This document shows positions 60,721 through 64,000 of a stretch of DNA of 64,000 bases, piece by piece; within the stretch, counting starts at the first letter, position 1; each line of letters begins with the position of its first letter. The notes under the pieces are model-generated. The model ran no database searches, was not told the origin of the DNA, and saw only the letters and a list, made by a program, of their open reading frames with translations. The translations under genes were made by a program, and so were the position numbers. This DNA comes from Methylobacterium bullatum (lineage in GTDB: Bacteria; Pseudomonadota; Alphaproteobacteria; Rhizobiales; Beijerinckiaceae). The stretch covers positions 1,896,001 to 1,960,000 of the forward strand of contig LR743504.1 in NCBI GenBank assembly GCA_902712845.1, read 5' to 3'.

Positions 60721-61920
60721 ATGTCGACATCTCGCCGGTTCGGATGGGTCAAGGGCGCGGCCGTGCTCGCCATGGCCGGGCAACTGGCTGCCTGCGGGTC
60801 GATCCCGCGCGTGGCCTACACCGCCGACCAGGCTTCCGCGGCGGTTCCGGCCGGCATGGATCTCAGCGTCCGCGCCTATGCCGACGCGTCGGAGAGCACC
60901 TTCACGGAAATGGTGGCACGGCCGGAGCGCTCGAAGCGCGCCTTCGCCTACCTCGCCCTGTCGGGCGGCGGCGGTGACGGTGCCTACGGCGCCGGCATCC
61001 TCAACGGTTGGTCGGAATCCGGCAAGCGGCCCGAATTCGCCCTCGTCTCCGGCGTCAGCACCGGCGCCCTGATCGCGCCCTTCGCCTTCCTCGGCCCGGC
61101 CTACGATTCCACCCTCACCGACATCTATACCAGCGGCGTCGCCTCGACCCTGGTCCAATCGCCGAGCGTGGCCAACATCGTGTTCGGATCCGGCCTGTTC
61201 GGGGACGGACGTCTCCGCGATCTCGTGCGTCGCTACGTGACGCCCGACCTGCTCGCCGCCATCGCCGAGCAGCACGCCAAGGGCCGCCGCCTCCTCGTGG
61301 TGACGACGAACCTCGATTCCCAGCGTGCGGTCATCTGGAACATGGGTGCTATCGCCACCAATGGCGGGCCCAACGCCGTCGCGCTGTTCACGGATGTGCT
61401 CACGGCCTCCGCCAGCATCCCGGCCGTGTTCCCGCCCCAGCTCCTCGACGTGCAGGCGGAGGGCAGGGCTTTCCAGGAAATGCATGTGGACGGGTCGGTG
61501 GTGACGCCGGTCTTCACCTTGCCGCAATCGTTCCTGCTGCGGGACGGCCGTCTGCGCACGGCGGGCAAGGCCGACATCTACGTCATCATCAATGGGCGGC
61601 TGGAGCCCGAATTCGACGTGGCGCAGAACAACACCCTGTCCATCGTCGAGCGCTCGTTCACCACCGCGAGCCGGGCGCGCAGCCGCGCGACGCTGGCCGC
61701 GACCTATGCCTTCACCCGCGGCAACGGCATGGGCTTCAACCTGACCTATATCGACGAATCCGCGCCCAACACCACGACGGCGAAAGGCTTCGACACCGCC
61801 TACATGCGTCAGCTCTACGAGAGCGGGCGCGAGACCGGCCGGGCCGGAACCTTCTGGCGCAAGAACGTGCCCACGGCTCCCCTGGTGAAGGCGATCGCCG
61901 CCGGGGTCGAGCGGAACTGA
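60721..61920 (+). CDS. Patatin-like phospholipase lipoprotein
   Basis: A 399-residue protein. The N-terminus VLAMAGQLAACGSIPR is a lipoprotein signal with the lipobox Leu-Ala-Ala-Cys25, so it should be anchored in the envelope. The hydrolase domain has LSGGGGDGAYGAGIL (oxyanion hole), LVSGVSTGALIAPFAFLG (nucleophile GxSxG) and MHVDGSVVTPVF (catalytic Asp-Gly), followed by DIYVIINGRLEPEF. The Ser/Asp dyad is intact. Patatins release fatty acids from phospholipids; the substrate here is unknown. ATG 60721 (MSTSRRFGWV) is chosen because it places the lipobox normally. Confidence 0.9.
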   Translation: MSTSRRFGWVKGAAVLAMAGQLAACGSIPRVAYTADQASAAVPAGMDLSVRAYADASESTFTEMVARPERSKRAFAYLALSGGGGDGAYGAGILNGWSESGKRPEFALVSGVSTGALIAPFAFLGPAYDSTLTDIYTSGVASTLVQSPSVANIVFGSGLFGDGRLRDLVRRYVTPDLLAAIAEQHAKGRRLLVVTTNLDSQRAVIWNMGAIATNGGPNAVALFTDVLTASASIPAVFPPQLLDVQAEGRAFQEMHVDGSVVTPVFTLPQSFLLRDGRLRTAGKADIYVIINGRLEPEFDVAQNNTLSIVERSFTTASRARSRATLAATYAFTRGNGMGFNLTYIDESAPNTTTAKGFDTAYMRQLYESGRETGRAGTFWRKNVPTAPLVKAIAAGVERN

Positions 61921-62062
61921 CGGGCAGGGTACCATCCCCCCGGTGGGGTGTTACTGGATTTACCCATCCGCTCCACGGCTGTTTTCTTGAGCCGGAGGCA
62001 TCGATATGAGGCGCGATAGGCTCCCTCCCTCGGAAGGCAGCGAGATCGCATATGACACCACA

Positions 62063-62105
62063 CCGTCATTCCGGGTCGCCGCGGGCGAGCCCGGACCCGG
62101 AGGGC
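62063..62105. repeat. Palindromic intergenic element, first copy
   Basis: CCGTCATTCCGGGT, then CGCC, GCG, GGCG and AGCCCGGACCCGG, form an imperfect hairpin with arms CCGGGTCGCC and GGCGAGCCCGG. The GTCATTCCGGG start is typical of dispersed palindromic repeats in Rhizobiales genomes. Confidence 0.6.
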
Positions 62106-62164
62106 CACGCCAGAGGCGTCCAATCCTGAGCCGCCGACGGTGTAAAGTTCTGCACCACTTGTGT

Positions 62165-62205
62165 TTCTGGATCCCGGGCTCCGCTGCGCGGACCCGGGAT
62201 AACGG
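62165..62205. repeat. Palindromic intergenic element, second copy, opposite orientation
   Basis: TTCTGGATCCCGGG (62165-62178), CTCCGC, a short loop, GCGGA and CCCGGGAT (62193-62200) then AACGG form a strong hairpin with arms ATCCCGGG and CCGGGAT. Read on the minus strand it begins CGTTATCCCGGGTCC and ends GGATCCAGAAAC, a layout like the first element. The two form a loosely inverted pair about 60 bases apart. Confidence 0.65.
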
Positions 62206-62427
62206 GGTGGTGCCAGCGGGTTTCCGACAAGCAAATCGGCATATCCGATAGCCCTGCCTGGAAGGGGAGGGGACCCGTGGTACCTGCGGGATGTGTGAGC
62301 ATGGGAGCGGCGCGGTGGTGCCCTGCGCCGCCCGCCCTCGCGCTCGTTGCTGCACTGCGATAGGAGGAGGGACATCCTCCCGTGTGGCCACCGGCCCGCA
62401 TCTCCCTTGGCGTTTGGCCGCTGATTC

Positions 62428-64000
62428 ATGATCCAGATCGAAGACCTCACTTTCAGCGCCTGGGGCCGGCGCTTCTTCGACCGCGCGAGCGTGGCCGTCC
62501 CGCCCGGATCGAAGGTCGGGCTCGTCGGCCGCAACGGCGTCGGCAAGTCGACCCTGTTCAAGATCATCCTCGGTGAGTTCCAGCCCGATAGCGGCGTGAT
62601 CCTGCTGCCGAAGAATGCCCGCGTCGCCTCCGTCGACCAGGAGCATCCGGCGACCCCGGTCACCCTCATCGACACCATCCTGGCGGCGGATATCGAGCGC
62701 GAGGCCCTGAACCTCGAACTGGAAACCGCCGAGCCCGAGCGCATGGGCGAGATCTACGGCCGGCTGATCGAGATCGACGCCGACCGGGCTCCCGCGCGGG
62801 CGGGCGAGATCCTGGCCGGTCTCGGCTTCTCGGTGGAAGACCTGACCCGGCCGATGTCGGAATTCTCCGGCGGCTGGCGCATGCGCGTGGCGCTCGCCGC
62901 CGCGCTCTTCGCCGAGCCCGACATGCTGCTCCTCGACGAGCCGACCAACTACCTCGATCTGGAGGGCGCCCTGTGGCTGGAGGCGCGGCTCAAGCGCTAC
63001 CCTCACTCGGCCCTGATCATCAGCCACGACCGCGAGCTTCTGAACAATTCCGTCGATGCCATCCTGCACGTCGCGGGCGAAAAACTCGAACTCTACACCG
63101 GCGGCTACGACGATTTCGAGAAGCGCCGGGCCGAGAAGGCGCGGCTCCAGGCCTCGACCAAGATGAAGCAGGACGCCGAGCGCGCCCATCTGCAGAGCTT
63201 CGTCGACCGGTTCAAGGCGTCGGCCTCCAAGGCGGCGCAGGCCCAGTCGCGCATGAAGCGCCTCGCCAAGATGGAGCCCATCGCCACCACCATCGAGGAG
63301 CATGTGGCCCCGTTCCATCTGCCATCGCCGAAGCGTCCGCTGGCGCCGCCGCTGATGCATCTCACCGATGCCACCATCGGCTATGGCGATGACGAGCCGG
63401 TGCTGCGCGACCTCAACCTGACCCTCGACGTCGACGACCGGATCGGACTTCTAGGCGTCAACGGCGCCGGCAAGTCGACCTTCGCCAAGATGGCGGCCGG
63501 CGCGCTGGCGGTGCGGGACGGGCGCATGGTGCGCGAGGGCCGGGTGCAGGTCGGCTGGTTCCACCAGCACCAGATCGAAGCCCTCGACCCGAAGGACACG
63601 CCGCTGGCCATCATCCGCCGCGAGCGGCCGGACGACAGCGAATCCGGGCGTCGCGCCAAGCTCGCCAGCTTCGGCCTCGCCTTCGACAAGCAGGAAACCA
63701 CGGTGGACGCCCTGTCGGGTGGCGAGCGCGCGAGACTCCTGCTCAACCTCGTGGCGATGCAGGCGCCCCACCTGCTCATCCTCGACGAGCCGACGAACCA
63801 CCTCGACATCGACAGCCGGCGGGCGTTGCTCGACGCGCTGAACGATTACGGCGGCGCCGTCATCCTCATCACCCACGACCGTTCGCTGATGGAACTCGTG
63901 GCCGACCGCCTCTGGCTCGCCGCCGACCGGACCGTGAAGCCCTTCGCCGGCGACATGGACGACTACGCCCGCTTCGTCCTCGACCGCTCGAAGACGGGAA
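62428..64000 (+). CDS. ABC-F family ATPase, 3' end outside window
   Basis: A soluble protein with two ABC domains and no membrane part; 524 codons are visible and the frame is open at the right edge. The first domain has GRNGVGKSTLFKI, the signature FSGGWRMRVALAAALF and LLLDEPTNYLDL. The second has GVNGAGKSTFAKM, LSGGERARLLLNL and LILDEPTNHLDI with ITHDRSLMELV. Between them is the charged linker (about residues 230-295, EKRRAEKARLQASTKMKQDAE), typical of ABC-F proteins such as Uup, YheS and EttA, which act on the ribosome. Which subgroup it is cannot be settled here. The start at ATG 62428 has only a weak ribosome binding site. Confidence 0.95.
   Translation, partial: MIQIEDLTFSAWGRRFFDRASVAVPPGSKVGLVGRNGVGKSTLFKIILGEFQPDSGVILLPKNARVASVDQEHPATPVTLIDTILAADIEREALNLELETAEPERMGEIYGRLIEIDADRAPARAGEILAGLGFSVEDLTRPMSEFSGGWRMRVALAAALFAEPDMLLLDEPTNYLDLEGALWLEARLKRYPHSALIISHDRELLNNSVDAILHVAGEKLELYTGGYDDFEKRRAEKARLQASTKMKQDAERAHLQSFVDRFKASASKAAQAQSRMKRLAKMEPIATTIEEHVAPFHLPSPKRPLAPPLMHLTDATIGYGDDEPVLRDLNLTLDVDDRIGLLGVNGAGKSTFAKMAAGALAVRDGRMVREGRVQVGWFHQHQIEALDPKDTPLAIIRRERPDDSESGRRAKLASFGLAFDKQETTVDALSGGERARLLLNLVAMQAPHLLILDEPTNHLDIDSRRALLDALNDYGGAVILITHDRSLMELVADRLWLAADRTVKPFAGDMDDYARFVLDRSKTG

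Larger units (their letters stand above)
61921..62427. other. Intergenic stretch between patatin and ABC-F genes
   Basis: About 500 bases with no credible gene. It contains two palindromic elements (62063-62105 and 62165-62205) described separately, which look like dispersed intergenic repeats. The last 130 bases are the upstream region of the ABC-F gene. Confidence 0.6.

Overview
The window is GC-rich, densely coded DNA of an alphaproteobacterium, most likely a Methylobacterium-type member of the Hyphomicrobiales. This is inferred from gene content: GcrA, a divK-pleD pair, an EipB-family protein, DUF3572, a CnoX / LON-domain / Trm112 cluster, an aerobic-type cobalamin gene set and a LOV histidine kinase of the HisKA_2 type. 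No rRNA, insertion sequence, integrase or CRISPR array is seen. One tRNA (Val, anticodon CAC) is present.

Layout. 1-10.9 kb is a broken-up cobalamin region: the 5' end of cbtB (minus strand) under a cobalamin riboswitch, cobU-cobO, cobQ, cobD and cobC. Between these lie a RusA-like / nuclease-HEPN pair, a secreted chorismate-lyase-fold protein, two MFS transporters and a DUF3616 protein. 11.2-21.5 kb carries malonate/malonyl-CoA genes (matA, matB), a YihY-family membrane protein, msrB, a degenerate CYTH protein, dctA, a ROK kinase and a class I aminotransferase. 21.7-26.6 kb has gcrA and a ferric-iron type ABC transporter (ATPase, binding protein, fused permease). 26.7-38.6 kb has tRNA-Val, gph, rpiA, small exported proteins, an O-antigen-ligase-like protein, the divK-pleD cell-cycle/c-di-GMP pair, an EipB homologue, a lipase-like hydrolase, an MFS protein and priA.

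38.6-54.9 kb is a mixed housekeeping stretch: asparaginase, the Trm112-LON-CnoX cluster, glutathionyl-hydroquinone reductase, a 2H phosphoesterase, PAP2 phosphatase, rppH, a ROK-type protein whose motifs are in circularly permuted order, a receiver protein, DUF1275, a WD40-like protein, a 45-bp tandem repeat array, a second O-antigen-ligase-like protein, a zincin and a pyrimidine 5'-nucleotidase. 54.9-60.3 kb is a signalling block: a GAF/PAS/GGDEF/EAL protein facing a LOV histidine kinase and its overlapping receiver gene. The window ends with a patatin-like lipoprotein, an intergenic stretch with two palindromic elements, and an ABC-F ATPase cut by the right edge.

The observations most worth following are the overlapping RusA / nuclease-HEPN gene pair, the circularly permuted ROK protein, the 45-bp repeat array, the degenerate CYTH protein and the light-sensing/c-di-GMP block. 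All functional statements rest on reading motifs by eye; no database search was run.
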